From: Methanoregulaceae archaeon
GTDB taxonomy: Bacteria; Armatimonadota; Fimbriimonadia; Fimbriimonadales; Fimbriimonadaceae
NCBI GenBank assembly: GCA_020850325.1
Contig: JADZEW010000001.1
Location: forward strand, 186,001-250,000
DNA: 64,000 nucleotides
Direction of reading: 5' to 3'
Of the stretch, positions 7,725 to 17,080 are shown in pieces. The stretch's first letter is position 1. Every line of letters begins with the position of its first letter. A program made the translations under genes and the position numbers. Below the pieces are notes generated by a model. It saw only the letters and a program-made list of their open reading frames with translations, was not told the origin of the DNA and ran no database searches.

Positions 7725-8791
7725 AAACCCGCCGCTTTCGGTTCGATGCTCATGCTTTGAGCAAGGCGGGCGATGAGATCGCGCTGCGCGGACGCGGTCT
7801 TGGCATCGGTCGTACTCCACGAGCCGAGCCAGTAATAGTCGCCCGTCGCACCAACGACATCGAACGTGAACAGCGAACCCGCAGCCGACGTGCCTTCCCG
7901 CCAGATCATCATGATCTGGCTACCGCTCAGGCTCCGTACCGGGCCGTGCTCTTCGCGCTTCAAAACCTTGTCGAACTGCCCCAGCGACTGCCCCGACTGG
8001 CGCAAAAGCGCTTTGCCCGGTGGATCGCTTTCGGTCGAGCTGTAGGCTCGGAGCGTGACCTTGCCGGACAGGCTCGGGTGAGTCGCCGACAAGCCATTGC
8101 CATCGGCGGCAAACGTCCACTCGCCCGAATACCGGATCGTCATCGGGAGGTTGCCCGCGGTCGTTTCCACAACCTGATCGCCCCTTACGGGCTCCCTGAC
8201 GTCTTGGTTGGGCTGCTTCCAGGTCGTGCGCTTCTCGGGACGATCCGGACGCCGCAGATCTTCGGACTGCGGAACGGTCGGATCGAACGGCTTGGGCAGT
8301 TTGCCTCCCTCGGTCCGGATCGTCTGCAGCACGTTGCGGGTTTGGGCAAGAGCAAGCTCGAAGTCCTCGGTGTTGGCGGTTAGCCGCCAAAGGAACTTGC
8401 GCCTCGTGTCGGCGTAGATCAGACCGCTTTCAGAGGTCTTGCCGATTCCGTTCTTCTCTTCCCACGTGGTGCGGGTCATCAGCATGGGCACGGTCAGGAT
8501 CTCCTCCTGCCACTGCCGAGCGACTTCTCGCTTCAGTTGCTTGGCGGCGTTCGCCTGGACCGCTTGCCACGTCGGGATGTCGTTCGAAAACGTGGCGGCA
8601 TAGATTTCAAGCTGTGCCGCTCGGTCGGTGCCCGTCACCGTGAACGCAAAACGATGGCTGTCCCGCGTCTTGGTTAACTTCCACGCCCGCGGCACGGACA
8701 GTTGGAAGCCCGTCTCGATGTGGTCAAAGACCACGTTGTCGGCCACCTGAGGACCGGCCATCACCCACAACATTCCAAGGAACACACTCAT
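7721..8791 (-). CDS. Predicted exported protein of unknown function
   Basis: A 356-aa protein with a short hydrophobic N-terminus (MSVFLGMLWVMAGPQVADN) that could serve as a signal peptide. Two similar-sized globular parts follow, each built around a phrase like 'FQLSVPRAWKLTKT' or 'MTIRYSGEWTFAAD', suggesting an internal duplication. They are joined by a charged, Pro-rich linker (about 165-205). The beta-rich pattern resembles PsbP/DUF1795-type domains, but I cannot place it firmly. It overlaps both neighbours by ATGA/GTGA, so it is translated together with the upstream GAF histidine kinase and downstream tsaB. Confidence 0.7.
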   Translation of the reverse strand: MSVFLGMLWVMAGPQVADNVVFDHIETGFQLSVPRAWKLTKTRDSHRFAFTVTGTDRAAQLEIYAATFSNDIPTWQAVQANAAKQLKREVARQWQEEILTVPMLMTRTTWEEKNGIGKTSESGLIYADTRRKFLWRLTANTEDFELALAQTRNVLQTIRTEGGKLPKPFDPTVPQSEDLRRPDRPEKRTTWKQPNQDVREPVRGDQVVETTAGNLPMTIRYSGEWTFAADGNGLSATHPSLSGKVTLRAYSSTESDPPGKALLRQSGQSLGQFDKVLKREEHGPVRSLSGSQIMMIWREGTSAAGSLFTFDVVGATGDYYWLGSWSTTDAKTASAQRDLIARLAQSMSIEPKAAGL

Positions 8792-10509
8792 GACTTCTCC
8801 TCTAGCGGACGATTGGCGACGGGCAGCAGGATCACAAACTTCGCCCCGCGCCCATGTTCCCCGTCTTCGTAAACGGTACCGCCGTGGGCATCAACAATGC
8901 CCTTCACGATCGAAAGACCCAAACCCATTCCCTTCACGCGCCCGCTGTAGAACGGCTGAAAGATCGTCGCTTTCTTGTCATCTTCTACGCCAGGGCCGGT
9001 ATCCGCAACCTCGATCATCACGTACATCCCGCCCGGCGGCACGCGGCCTTTCTTGATCGCATCGGCGGAGGCGATCGCGGTTTGAACGCGCAACTCGCCC
9101 TCCTGGACGTAATTCATCGAGTTCTCGATCAGCTCCGAAAGCGCGCGGCGAAGCTTCTTGCTGTCGACGACGATCTGCGGTAGCGAATCGCCGAGAACGA
9201 GGCTCAGTCGCACGGGAGTACGCCGCGGGAAGATCTCCTGGGTTGTCGTCTGAACGAGTTCGTTTAGGTCGACGGACTCAGGGGATAGCAGGGTCGCGGT
9301 GAGGAAGTCACGGAACTCATGCAGGATCTCTTCGATCCGCAACACGTTCACTTCGAGCGAGCGATGCAGCGACTCAATGGGTTCCCGCGGCAAGTCCGGC
9401 AGCTTCAACACATGGCCCAGTTCGTTCACATCACCCTTGAGCGCAAACACCCGATTGCCGATCATGTGCGAGCTCTTCGCGCTGAGTTCCCCCCAAGCGG
9501 CCATGCGTTCCGAACGCAGCAGCCGGCTGAGCGAACGCACATTCTCGAGCGTGCTCGCAAACTGCTCTGCGATCGCGGTCAGCACACGGACATCGGCCCC
9601 CGTAAATCGATTGTCCAGGTGCCGATTCTCTGAGACCTTGCGTAGCACCCGGAGCACGCCCAGGCACCGCCCACGGAACACGACGGGCACCGCTACAAAG
9701 CTCGCGATTTCCTCATCTGGGAACTCCACGTTCTTGCCCCGCCACCGAGGGTCCTGGCGCGGGTCGTGGGTGAGCACAGCTTGGCCCGTTTCTGCTACCC
9801 AACCGGTAAGGCCTTCACCTCGGCGGTATCCGAGATTGCCAACCTGGTCCTTCAGTCGCCCGACCGAGCCCCGAAGCACGAACTCATCGCGCGCGGGATC
9901 GAGCAAGAACACCGAGAATGCCTGAAACCGCAGCACCTCGCCGGCGATCCGGATGACGCCACGGACTGCCTCATCTTCGGATTGGGCGCGGTCCAAAGCA
10001 TGGCCAATCTCGACCAGGGCCTCTTCACGGATCGTAGCATCCGCGCGGTTGACGACCACCGAAGCGCACTCGGCGAGCGAATGCAGCAAGTCCAGAGTGT
10101 CCTCGTTGTACGCATCCGCGCCATCGGACTCGACGTTGAAGACACCGCGAGCCCTCCCGTGGGTGTCGCGAATCGGAACGGCCATCTCGCTTCGAGTGGT
10201 GGCGAACATCTTGACGTACCGAGGTTCGTTCTCGACATCGCCGGTGATGAAAGGCTGACCGGTCGCACCAACATAGGCGACAATCCCCTCCCGGGTTGTG
10301 AGGGCGATGCGCGCCTCGTTGTGCTGCTCACTCCACTCAGGTCCACTCCCGTATGCGATCTCCAACAAGCCTGCCTCTTCGTCGAGCAAGGCGATCAGCG
10401 CATTGCGGCTGCGGGTCAGTTCCAGAGCCGCCCGCGTGAGCCCTTCCAGGGCGCGCGCAGGATCGGTCTCGGCATTGACCATCGCCAGCAACGGGCGAAA
10501 CGAGTTCAC
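8788..10509 (-). CDS. Double-GAF sensor histidine kinase
   Basis: A cytosolic sensor kinase of 573 aa. Two GAF domains (about 10-155 and 165-320) precede a dimerisation helix with the likely phospho-His in ELSAKSSHMIGN (about 340). The HATPase_c domain has N box SELIENSMNYV, G1 VADTGPGVE, F box IFQPFYSGR and G2 GMGLGLSIV. There is no membrane segment, so the signal is probably intracellular. The start is GTG 10509, overlapping the upstream bPH2 gene stop as GTGA; translation further upstream is low-complexity Arg/Gly. No response regulator is encoded in the window, so it is an orphan kinase. Confidence 0.9.
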   Translation of the reverse strand: MNSFRPLLAMVNAETDPARALEGLTRAALELTRSRNALIALLDEEAGLLEIAYGSGPEWSEQHNEARIALTTREGIVAYVGATGQPFITGDVENEPRYVKMFATTRSEMAVPIRDTHGRARGVFNVESDGADAYNEDTLDLLHSLAECASVVVNRADATIREEALVEIGHALDRAQSEDEAVRGVIRIAGEVLRFQAFSVFLLDPARDEFVLRGSVGRLKDQVGNLGYRRGEGLTGWVAETGQAVLTHDPRQDPRWRGKNVEFPDEEIASFVAVPVVFRGRCLGVLRVLRKVSENRHLDNRFTGADVRVLTAIAEQFASTLENVRSLSRLLRSERMAAWGELSAKSSHMIGNRVFALKGDVNELGHVLKLPDLPREPIESLHRSLEVNVLRIEEILHEFRDFLTATLLSPESVDLNELVQTTTQEIFPRRTPVRLSLVLGDSLPQIVVDSKKLRRALSELIENSMNYVQEGELRVQTAIASADAIKKGRVPPGGMYVMIEVADTGPGVEDDKKATIFQPFYSGRVKGMGLGLSIVKGIVDAHGGTVYEDGEHGRGAKFVILLPVANRPLEEKS

Positions 10510-11957
10510 GTGGAGATTATGGCCCCCGGCCCACTTCCCGATTGGCTGAGCGTTGCCAAGAGCCCCTCGGCCTCCGGGAAATCGAGCTCTGGAACCTGAT
10601 GGCGTCGCACGGCCGTGGCGACGACGACGTTCGCGATGCGCATCCGCCTCATGAACCAGTTTCCCGATTGTTCGCACCACTGAATGGTCGTGCGTGGCAC
10701 GAACTCGACGGTCTGCCGGAGAACCCCCGATCGGATCATCAGGAACTCATCATCGATGCGCCACCCGGCCCTACGGAACTGGGCGACCGAAATGAGCACC
10801 GACCAAAGGAGGATCGCTGCTCCCAGTCCAATCCATGACGTCGCCGGAACATCGAGGATCTCGCTTTCGCGGATCGAATACGAGCCCCCCCATAAGACCA
10901 GCCCCAGAATGCCCCAGGTCAACGTCCTAGAGATGATGCCGCGGCGGATAGACTTGCGGCTGATCGGCCGCCACTCGATCCCCGTCGCCGTCCGTCTTGG
11001 ATACACGAAACCAACCAACCGATTCACACGCGTGCCGTGTACGATCGGAGACAGCGTTACGCCGCCGGTCGCAATCTTCTCGTCGAAAGATCCAAGAGCG
11101 TCAGCGCGGACTTCAGCATAACCGAACCAGCGATACAGCAACGGCCGGGCGACCGTGAGCGCCTGCACTCGACGAAGCGGCAGCAGCACCTCGGTCTGCG
11201 CCAAGAGCCCGTAGTGCATCCGCAGCCCTTTCTCGTACCGATCAATGCGGAATCCCCCGTACTTGATCACCGTCGCTACGATCGACACGGCCCACCCCAC
11301 CAGAAACAAGGCGAGCGTCAGTCCGATCCACGCCGTTGGGCTCAGAGAGAGGTTCTCGCCAGAACGGATCAGGCTTTCGATTGCGTCGCCCTGGACGCCG
11401 AACTGGAGAAATCCGAACGCGGAAGCCAGGATCCACAGCGCCCGATTCTGCAGCGCTCCAGCCACGATCAACTCCCGGCCAGTCAGTATGTAAAGCGCAG
11501 GTGGCAGTTCGAACGAGGGCCCTTTCTCGGTGCTGACCACGCTCAGCAACCGCGACCGCAGGGTCTCCGCATCCTCCTGGCTCAGCGACGATAGCTGGGC
11601 TTCGGTCTGCAAGCCCGCGGCGGTCTCGACCACGACCGTACACACCCCGATCAGGCGCTCGATGATGCTCCGCTTGATCGTGACGTTCTGGATGCGGTCG
11701 AGCGGGATCGTTCGATGCTGCTTCCAAATCCCACCCTTCTGAACGACCAGCGCTCCGCCCTGGATACCGTAACGCGTGATCACGTAGCGATAGACCGACG
11801 ACAGCACGCCCAAGCCGCCGAGCCCGGCCATAACGATCTCAAAGGTTGCGTCATCCCGTCCTGCCGAGGTGAGAGCCAGCACGACGATCGCAAAGACAAA
11901 CTGCCGAACAAACTCGAACAGATTGACGACGATCGTAGCGGGATGGAGCCTCTGCAT
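10506..11957 (-). CDS. bPH2-domain membrane protein, YdbT-like
   Basis: A 483-aa membrane protein with the architecture of Bacillus YdbT: pairs of transmembrane helices alternating with three bacterial PH-2 (DUF304) domains. The domains lie near residues 60-145, 235-315 and 400-475, each with the typical 'YRYVITRYGIQGGALVVQKG' or 'IPLDRIQNVTI' style. In other bacteria such proteins are paired with a one-domain partner (YdbS) and are linked to envelope stress or bacteriocin resistance; the molecular role is unclear. The partner is present three bases upstream (11961-12473), and the downstream kinase overlaps by 4 nt, so one operon is likely. Confidence 0.85.
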   Translation of the reverse strand: MQRLHPATIVVNLFEFVRQFVFAIVVLALTSAGRDDATFEIVMAGLGGLGVLSSVYRYVITRYGIQGGALVVQKGGIWKQHRTIPLDRIQNVTIKRSIIERLIGVCTVVVETAAGLQTEAQLSSLSQEDAETLRSRLLSVVSTEKGPSFELPPALYILTGRELIVAGALQNRALWILASAFGFLQFGVQGDAIESLIRSGENLSLSPTAWIGLTLALFLVGWAVSIVATVIKYGGFRIDRYEKGLRMHYGLLAQTEVLLPLRRVQALTVARPLLYRWFGYAEVRADALGSFDEKIATGGVTLSPIVHGTRVNRLVGFVYPRRTATGIEWRPISRKSIRRGIISRTLTWGILGLVLWGGSYSIRESEILDVPATSWIGLGAAILLWSVLISVAQFRRAGWRIDDEFLMIRSGVLRQTVEFVPRTTIQWCEQSGNWFMRRMRIANVVVATAVRRHQVPELDFPEAEGLLATLSQSGSGPGAIIST

Positions 11958-11960
11958 AGA

Positions 11961-12473
11961 TCAGGCATCCGGATCGCGGGTATCGAGCAGTTGTTGACGC
12001 AAGAACTCGGCTTCGCTGTGCGTGAGGCCAGGAATTGCCGCAACGCTGCCGATCATGCCTGCGGTGTGGATGACCACCTGCTTCAATCCGAACCGACGAT
12101 CCAGCGGACCCTCGTTGATATCGATGTGCTGGATGCGATCGCGGGCCACGCAGCGTCGCGTCTGCCAGAACACGCCCCACGTCATCACGAGGTCCTGCTC
12201 GCGCAGTTGGTAGGTCCAGTTCGTCCACTGACGGTCCACCAGGATCAACGACGGCAACGAGATCAGCACCGCCAGCGCTCCCCCCGCCGCCAGGCCCACC
12301 CATCGTGGCTGATCGAACGCACTGGCCAGGGCAACGCCAACGAGCAGAAAGACGCCGGACGTAACGAGTAGCGAGATACCCGCAGAAAGCCGCCACACGG
12401 TCTTGATCGCCGGATGAATCGACCGGACTCCAGTGGTTTGCACTGGAGGGCGCGGGCCGGCTTCGGACATCAT
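11961..12473 (-). CDS. bPH2-domain membrane protein, YdbS-like
   Basis: A 170-aa partner of the larger bPH2 protein. Two transmembrane helices (about 28-50 and 60-80) are followed by a single PH-2 domain with LREQDLVMTWGVFWQTRRCV and the conserved DRIQHIDINEGPLDRRFG (about 110-135). ATG 12473 overlaps the stop of the upstream DUF1080 gene (ATGA); a second Met follows at once. The YdbS-YdbT pairing is a known arrangement; its coupling to a GAF kinase and tsaB is what is seen here. Confidence 0.85.
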   Translation of the reverse strand: MMSEAGPRPPVQTTGVRSIHPAIKTVWRLSAGISLLVTSGVFLLVGVALASAFDQPRWVGLAAGGALAVLISLPSLILVDRQWTNWTYQLREQDLVMTWGVFWQTRRCVARDRIQHIDINEGPLDRRFGLKQVVIHTAGMIGSVAAIPGLTHSEAEFLRQQLLDTRDPDA

Positions 12474-13144
12474 TGCTTAATCGTCCGAAGCTTGATATTG
12501 CGGAACGCCACCAAGCCGTGGTCGCCTTGGATCGCGATCAGTCCTTTCTCAGCCTTGGCGAACTGCGGGAAGCGGGAAAACTTGCTCTTCTTCACGCGGG
12601 CCACGAAGTCCTCGCTGCCGAGCACGTACTCGTAGTACTTGACGCCGTTCACGTAGGTCTCGCACTTGCTTGGCGAAACCACGATCCGAATCTGATTCCA
12701 CTCGCCGGCGGGCTTTGCCGCGTCGATGCCAGCAGCGGGTTGATACAGCTGATACAAGAGACCGGTGGTTTCCACGCCATCCTGCCGAGGGTGATCGTAG
12801 AGCTGGACCTCGGGACCGCTGTGCCAAGCGGCGGCGCCGTCCTCGGTCACGCGGAACATGATGCCGCTGTTCTGCCCTTTGCCAAGGTTCGCTTCGATGC
12901 TGAGCTCAAACCAATCGTAGGCGTCCGTAGTAACGATGTCGCCCGCCTTGCTCGAATCAACAATTGTGAGGGTGCCGTCCTTCACCTGCCAGCCATCGGA
13001 AATCTCCTTCGCCTTGTAGTTGCGCCAGCCAGCGGTGGTTTTTCCGTCGAAGAGCAACTTCCAACCGGCTTCCACTTCGGCGGGCGTCAACGTGTTGTGG
13101 GCCGGAGCTTGAAGAACGAGCGAGAGAGCCAGCGCAGTCAGCAT
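12470..13144 (-). CDS. Exported DUF1080 (3-keto-disaccharide hydrolase-like) protein
   Basis: A secreted concanavalin-like beta-sandwich of the DUF1080 family, many of whose members come from carbohydrate-degrading bacteria and some of which are annotated as 3-keto-disaccharide hydrolases. Starting at ATG 13144 the protein opens with a clean signal peptide (MLTALALSLVLQAPA); the frame is open to 13201 but that would put charged residues before it. Family features are 'GWKLLFDGKTTAGW' near the start, 'NSGIMFRVTE', 'GPEVQLYDHPRQDG', 'GEWNQIRIVV' and the C-terminal 'KGLIAIQGDHG'. It is first in the coupled block leading to tsaB. Confidence 0.85.
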   Translation of the reverse strand: MLTALALSLVLQAPAHNTLTPAEVEAGWKLLFDGKTTAGWRNYKAKEISDGWQVKDGTLTIVDSSKAGDIVTTDAYDWFELSIEANLGKGQNSGIMFRVTEDGAAAWHSGPEVQLYDHPRQDGVETTGLLYQLYQPAAGIDAAKPAGEWNQIRIVVSPSKCETYVNGVKYYEYVLGSEDFVARVKKSKFSRFPQFAKAEKGLIAIQGDHGLVAFRNIKLRTIKQ

Positions 13145-13383
13145 GATCTTTACATTCTGACTGACTCTGCGGTCGTATCGTTGCGCGAAAGGTCGCAGCA
13201 ATTCGGCACAATTGCCGATGCGCGGAACATCGGGGGCGGGAAAGCAATCATTGTAATCACGACACCTTCGGGTGACGCGCGAAAAGAGGTCTACGACGCC
13301 GCTCCGAACTCAATGGCGAGGTCGGGCGGCGTTCTCTCCGTTTGGGAGAGCGGCGGATTGCATTGGGCTCAGGAGAAGTTGGG

Positions 13384-14835
13384 TTGAACAAAAAGATCGC
13401 ATTTGCCTCAAACGAGGTTGCTCCGTTTGCTAAGGTCGGCGGCCTCGCCGATGTTGCCGGATCGCTTCCTAAGGCCCTGAAAGCCCGAGGACACGACGTG
13501 CGCATCATCATGCCTGCCTACCAGATGGTGCTCGACGCCACGCAGCCTAAACCGCTGCTCGGTGGCGAACCGCTCATCGTGCAATGCGGACCCCAATGGG
13601 ACGAGCGCGCTTACCTGTGGGAGACGATGCTGGGTGACGTCCCCGTGTGGCTGGTCGGCTCGGACCACTATTTCCGCGATACCGTCTCCAGCCAGACCGT
13701 GTACCTCCCCGGCGCCGAGCAACACTTGTTCTTCGCCCGCGCCTTCTTGGCTCTTGCCGATAGGAGCGGTTGGATTCCCGACGTCATCCATGCAAACGAC
13801 TGGCACACTGGGTTCATGCCCGTGTTTCTCCGCGAGGATGCCTCGCCCGCTTGGAGCGAGACCGCAAGCGTATTCACCATTCACAACCTTGCCTATCAGG
13901 GCGAGTACGGCCCCGAACTGCTTGCGGAGTGCGGATTGCCGTGGAGCCTCTTTAACCACCATCAGCTTGAGACCTACGGTGCTGTCAACTTCCTCAAGGC
14001 GGGCAGTGTGTTCGCCGACCACGTCAACACCGTCTCGCCCCGCTACGCCGAGGAAATCCAGACGCCCGAGTTCGGCTGCCGTCTAGAAGGGCTCATGAAG
14101 CACTTGGCCTCGCAGCAGCGGTTGAGCGGCATCGTGAACGGGATCGATCAACACGAGTTCAACCCTGAGATCGACCCGCACATTCCCGCCCACTTCTCTG
14201 CCGCCGATCTGGCTGGTAAGGCGACTTGCCGAGCCGAACTCCGTAAGGAACTGGGACTCGATGACCGACCCGGCGTGCCGCTCTTTGGTGTGGTCAGCCG
14301 CCTTAGCAACCAGAAGGGCATGGACCTGATCCTCGAGATCTCCGACGCCCTCATGAACATGCCCGCGCAGCTCATCGTACAGGGCCTCGGCGACTCGTGG
14401 ATCGCCGAGCAGATGCGCCACCTCGAGGTCCGCTTCCCGCACCAGATGCGATTCGTGGAGCGGTTCGACGCGCCCCTCGCCCAGCGGGTGTATGCAGGCT
14501 CCGACCTGTTCCTGATGCCCAGCGCATTCGAGCCGTGCGGGCTCGGACAGCTGATCGCCATGCGATATGGCACCATTCCCGTCGTCCGGTACACCGGCGG
14601 CCTCGCGAACACGGTCCACGACGGCCACAACGGTTTCGTGTTCGCCGATTATCAACCCGACGCGCTGCTTGCCACCGTCCAGCGTGCGGTATCCGCGTTC
14701 GCGGACAGCGAGCATTGGAACCGCCTGGTGCAGGGCGCGATGACGAACGACTCCGGCTGGGACCGTAGCGCCGCCGAATACGAGGCGCTGTACGAGCGAG
14801 CGATCGCCGCGCGACGCGTTCATCAGGCCGCATGA
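13384..14835 (+). CDS. glgA: Glycogen (starch) synthase
   Basis: GT5 glucosyltransferase that extends alpha-1,4-glucan from ADP-glucose. The 483-aa, two-Rossmann-domain protein has the ADP-glucose-binding KVGGLADV (17-24), HANDWHTG, and the C-terminal PSAFEPCGLGQL acceptor/catalytic motif. The start is TTG 13384: homology begins there and AGGAG sits eight bases upstream, while an ATG at 13342 adds 14 residues without homology. Its stop overlaps the next ATG by 4 nt. A glycogen-debranching enzyme is at 27.6-29.5 kb, so glycogen metabolism is split over the region. Confidence 0.95.
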   Translation: MNKKIAFASNEVAPFAKVGGLADVAGSLPKALKARGHDVRIIMPAYQMVLDATQPKPLLGGEPLIVQCGPQWDERAYLWETMLGDVPVWLVGSDHYFRDTVSSQTVYLPGAEQHLFFARAFLALADRSGWIPDVIHANDWHTGFMPVFLREDASPAWSETASVFTIHNLAYQGEYGPELLAECGLPWSLFNHHQLETYGAVNFLKAGSVFADHVNTVSPRYAEEIQTPEFGCRLEGLMKHLASQQRLSGIVNGIDQHEFNPEIDPHIPAHFSAADLAGKATCRAELRKELGLDDRPGVPLFGVVSRLSNQKGMDLILEISDALMNMPAQLIVQGLGDSWIAEQMRHLEVRFPHQMRFVERFDAPLAQRVYAGSDLFLMPSAFEPCGLGQLIAMRYGTIPVVRYTGGLANTVHDGHNGFVFADYQPDALLATVQRAVSAFADSEHWNRLVQGAMTNDSGWDRSAAEYEALYERAIAARRVHQAA

Positions 14836-15668
14836 AGATCCTGCTGATCGGCGGCTACGGCATGCTCGGTACCGACCTACGCGAGGAGTTCGTGCGGCGG
14901 GGATGGGAGGTCATTGCGCCGACGCTCGAAGAGCTCGATATCACCGACCCCGTCCAAGTGGCGGGATGCGCAGAGATGGCCGGAGAGTGGGTGGTCAATG
15001 CCGCCGCGTACACCGCGGTGGACAAGGCTGAGTCCGAACCCGACGAAGCGATGATGGTGAACGGCCTCGCGGTCGGCTACCTCGGGCAAATGGCCGCAAT
15101 GGCGGGGTCGAAGTTCCTGCACATCAGCACCGACTTTGTGTTCGACGGCACGAAGACCGAGCCCTACACCGAGGATGACGCCACGAATCCGCTGGGCGAG
15201 TATGGTCGCTCGAAGCTCGTCGGCGAAGAGCAGGCGCTTGCTCATGCGGGTGTCGTCGTGCGTACAGCGTGGCTGTTTGGGCCGAACGGAGGAAGCTTTC
15301 CGCGAACGATGATCCGGGTGGCCCGAGAAGGGAAACCTCTGCGCGTGGTTGCGGATCAAACCGGATGCCCGACCTACACTGCCGATCTTGCCCGGGTGAT
15401 CGCCGACCTCATCGCCAAGATCGCCTATCCCGGCGTTTACCACGCGGTAGGCCCCGACACGATGACGTGGCACGAGTTCGCATGTCGCACGCTCTCCGCC
15501 GCCGGGATCGATTACGAGATCGCACCGATCTCGACCGCCGAGTACCCGACTCCGGCGAAGCGCCCCGCCTACAGCGTGCTGAGTTCGGCGAAAATCGAGG
15601 CGATGGGGATCGCGCCGATGCGACCGATCGACGAGGCCCTTGCCGAGTTTGTATCCCGGCTCGGCTAA
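14832..15668 (+). CDS. rfbD: dTDP-4-dehydrorhamnose reductase
   Basis: NAD(P)H-dependent SDR-type enzyme making dTDP-L-rhamnose, the last step of the RmlABCD pathway for surface polysaccharide. The 278-aa protein has the GGYGMLG dinucleotide loop (7-13), the STDFVFDG motif around the catalytic Ser/Thr, and the YxxxK catalytic pair in EYGRSKLVGE. It overlaps glgA by ATGA, so the two are co-translated. The other rml genes are not in this window. rmlD is the alternative symbol. Confidence 0.92.
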   Translation: MKILLIGGYGMLGTDLREEFVRRGWEVIAPTLEELDITDPVQVAGCAEMAGEWVVNAAAYTAVDKAESEPDEAMMVNGLAVGYLGQMAAMAGSKFLHISTDFVFDGTKTEPYTEDDATNPLGEYGRSKLVGEEQALAHAGVVVRTAWLFGPNGGSFPRTMIRVAREGKPLRVVADQTGCPTYTADLARVIADLIAKIAYPGVYHAVGPDTMTWHEFACRTLSAAGIDYEIAPISTAEYPTPAKRPAYSVLSSAKIEAMGIAPMRPIDEALAEFVSRLG

Positions 15669-15676
15669 CGTATAAT
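15649..15676 (+). promoter_or_regulatory. leuD promoter, leaderless type
   Basis: A perfect TATAAT (15671-15676) ends six bases before the GTG start of leuD, with TTGTAT 16 nt upstream of it as a -35. Transcription would start at or within a base or two of the GTG, leaving no room for a Shine-Dalgarno, and none is present. Confidence 0.7.
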
Positions 15677-15682
15677 CCTCTC

Positions 15683-16285
15683 GTGGCTGGATTCACGACG
15701 CACCGCGGGCGTATCGCGGTTTACAACGCCGATCACGTCGACACCGATCGCATCATTCCGGCGCGATTCCTAACGATGATCACCCGCTCGGGCTATGGCG
15801 AACTTGCCTTCAGCGATGTGCGCGGCCCGGAGTTTCCGCTCGACGCCCCCGAGGCCAAGGGCGCGACCATCCTCGTCGCCGGAACGAACTTCGGCTGCGG
15901 CTCGTCCCGTGAGCACGCGGTGTGGGCGCTTCAGCAGGCTGGCTACCAGTGCGTGATCGCCAAGAAGACCGCGGACACGCCCGGCTATAGCGACATCTTC
16001 CGCCAAAACGCGGCGAACTGCGGCTTGCTCCTGATCGAACTCGAAGAATCCGACCATGCTCAGTTGGTTCATGCGGGAACGGGAGCGCAGGTCGAGGTCG
16101 ATCTGCCAGCGCAGACGGTTTCACTGAACGGCCAGATGTTTCGATTTGAGATCAATGCCACCGTCAAGGATGCGATCGTGAAGGGTCTCGACCTGATCGG
16201 AACGACCATGGAGCTCGATGACGCGATCTCGCACTACGAGGCGAGATCCACGGCCTACGTGCCCAAGGCGGAGACGGTCGCGTGA
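15683..16285 (+). CDS. leuD: 3-isopropylmalate dehydratase, small subunit
   Basis: LeuD pairs with the Fe-S subunit LeuC to isomerise 2- to 3-isopropylmalate in leucine synthesis. The 200-aa protein has 'VDTDRIIPARFL' and the swivel-domain signature GTNFGCGSSREHAVWAL. The frame is open well upstream inside rfbD, but homology begins at GTG 15683, which directly follows a consensus -10. leuC is not in the window. The GTGA overlap couples it to the DUF192 lipoprotein downstream. Confidence 0.93.
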   Translation: MAGFTTHRGRIAVYNADHVDTDRIIPARFLTMITRSGYGELAFSDVRGPEFPLDAPEAKGATILVAGTNFGCGSSREHAVWALQQAGYQCVIAKKTADTPGYSDIFRQNAANCGLLLIELEESDHAQLVHAGTGAQVEVDLPAQTVSLNGQMFRFEINATVKDAIVKGLDLIGTTMELDDAISHYEARSTAYVPKAETVA

Positions 16286-16878
16286 GAGCAAACTGGTTCG
16301 TGTTAGTTGCGCTCGTGCTGACGTCCTGCCAGTCGTCCGCCCCCACTGCTTCCAATACTCCGACGCCCGAACCGGCTCCGAATCCGACACCCGTCGCGCC
16401 CGCCCCGAAGCCGGTGGTCGAGACCCCCGAGAAGCCCGTCGAAGAGCCTCAGAAGAAGGACCCCAGCCACAATCCCTCACGCATTTACCAGTTGAAAGAG
16501 CTTGAGACGACGGTTGTCACGATCGGCAAGAACAAATTGACGGCGTGGGTCATGGACACCGACTCCAAGCGCACCGAGGGCATGATGTTCCTTCAGAAGA
16601 ACGAGCTCAAGGCCAACTCCGCGATGCTGTTCGTGTTCCCCGACGAACTCGACCGCAGCTTCTGGATGCGGAACACCTACGTGCCGCTCGACATCGCGTA
16701 CATCGCCGCGAACGGGCGGATTGTCTCCGCAAAGTCGATGAAAGCGCTCGACGAGACCGGCGTGCCCAGCGATGGTCCGGCGATGTACGTGCTGGAGATG
16801 CAGCAAGGTGCCTTCAAGCGGCTGGGGATCAAAGCCGGCATGAAAGCAGTTATCGACCCGAAGGTGAAGTCGAAGTAG
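16282..16878 (+). CDS. DUF192 lipoprotein
   Basis: A 198-aa exported lipoprotein. The signal peptide ends in the lipobox LVLTSC (Cys about residue 16), followed by a long Pro/Thr/Glu-rich spacer (about 17-60), then a DUF192 domain (about 75-195) with 'RTEGMMFL', 'MLFVFPDE', 'SFWMRNTYVPLDIAYI' and 'GMKAVI'. DUF192 domains are small beta-barrels of unknown function, often anchored outside the cell. The start is GTG overlapping the leuD stop. Confidence 0.88.
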   Translation: MRANWFVLVALVLTSCQSSAPTASNTPTPEPAPNPTPVAPAPKPVVETPEKPVEEPQKKDPSHNPSRIYQLKELETTVVTIGKNKLTAWVMDTDSKRTEGMMFLQKNELKANSAMLFVFPDELDRSFWMRNTYVPLDIAYIAANGRIVSAKSMKALDETGVPSDGPAMYVLEMQQGAFKRLGIKAGMKAVIDPKVKSK

Positions 16879-16930
16879 CATGACTCCCCCTCTCCGCGAG
16901 TGCTCGTCTTACGGAAAGGGAGGCTCGGTG

Positions 16931-17059
16931 AGCTCGGATTTGCTCGGATTCGTTCGGTTGTTCGGGTTACTGGGCGGACCAGTGGGTGAGTCAATCCGTG
17001 CTAATCCGGGCCAACCCGTGCTTGCGAGCTCATCCTAGCATCCCGAGCTAATCCGCGCC
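16931..17059. repeat. Array of about 10-nt AAYCCGNGC repeats in opposed orientations
   Basis: The first part (16931-16968) carries repeats on the minus strand (AAATCCGAGC, AATCCGAGC, AACCGAACG, AACCCGAAC). The second part (16992-17022) has AATCCGTGCT-AATCCGGGCC-AACCCGTGC on the plus strand with an exact 10-nt period, and a further AATCCGCGCC is at 17050. The 202-nt gap between the DUF192 and DUF885 genes is mostly this array. A related array is at 37234-37274. Confidence 0.6.
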
Positions 17060-17080
17060 GTCCCCAGGTAGAACCCGCCC

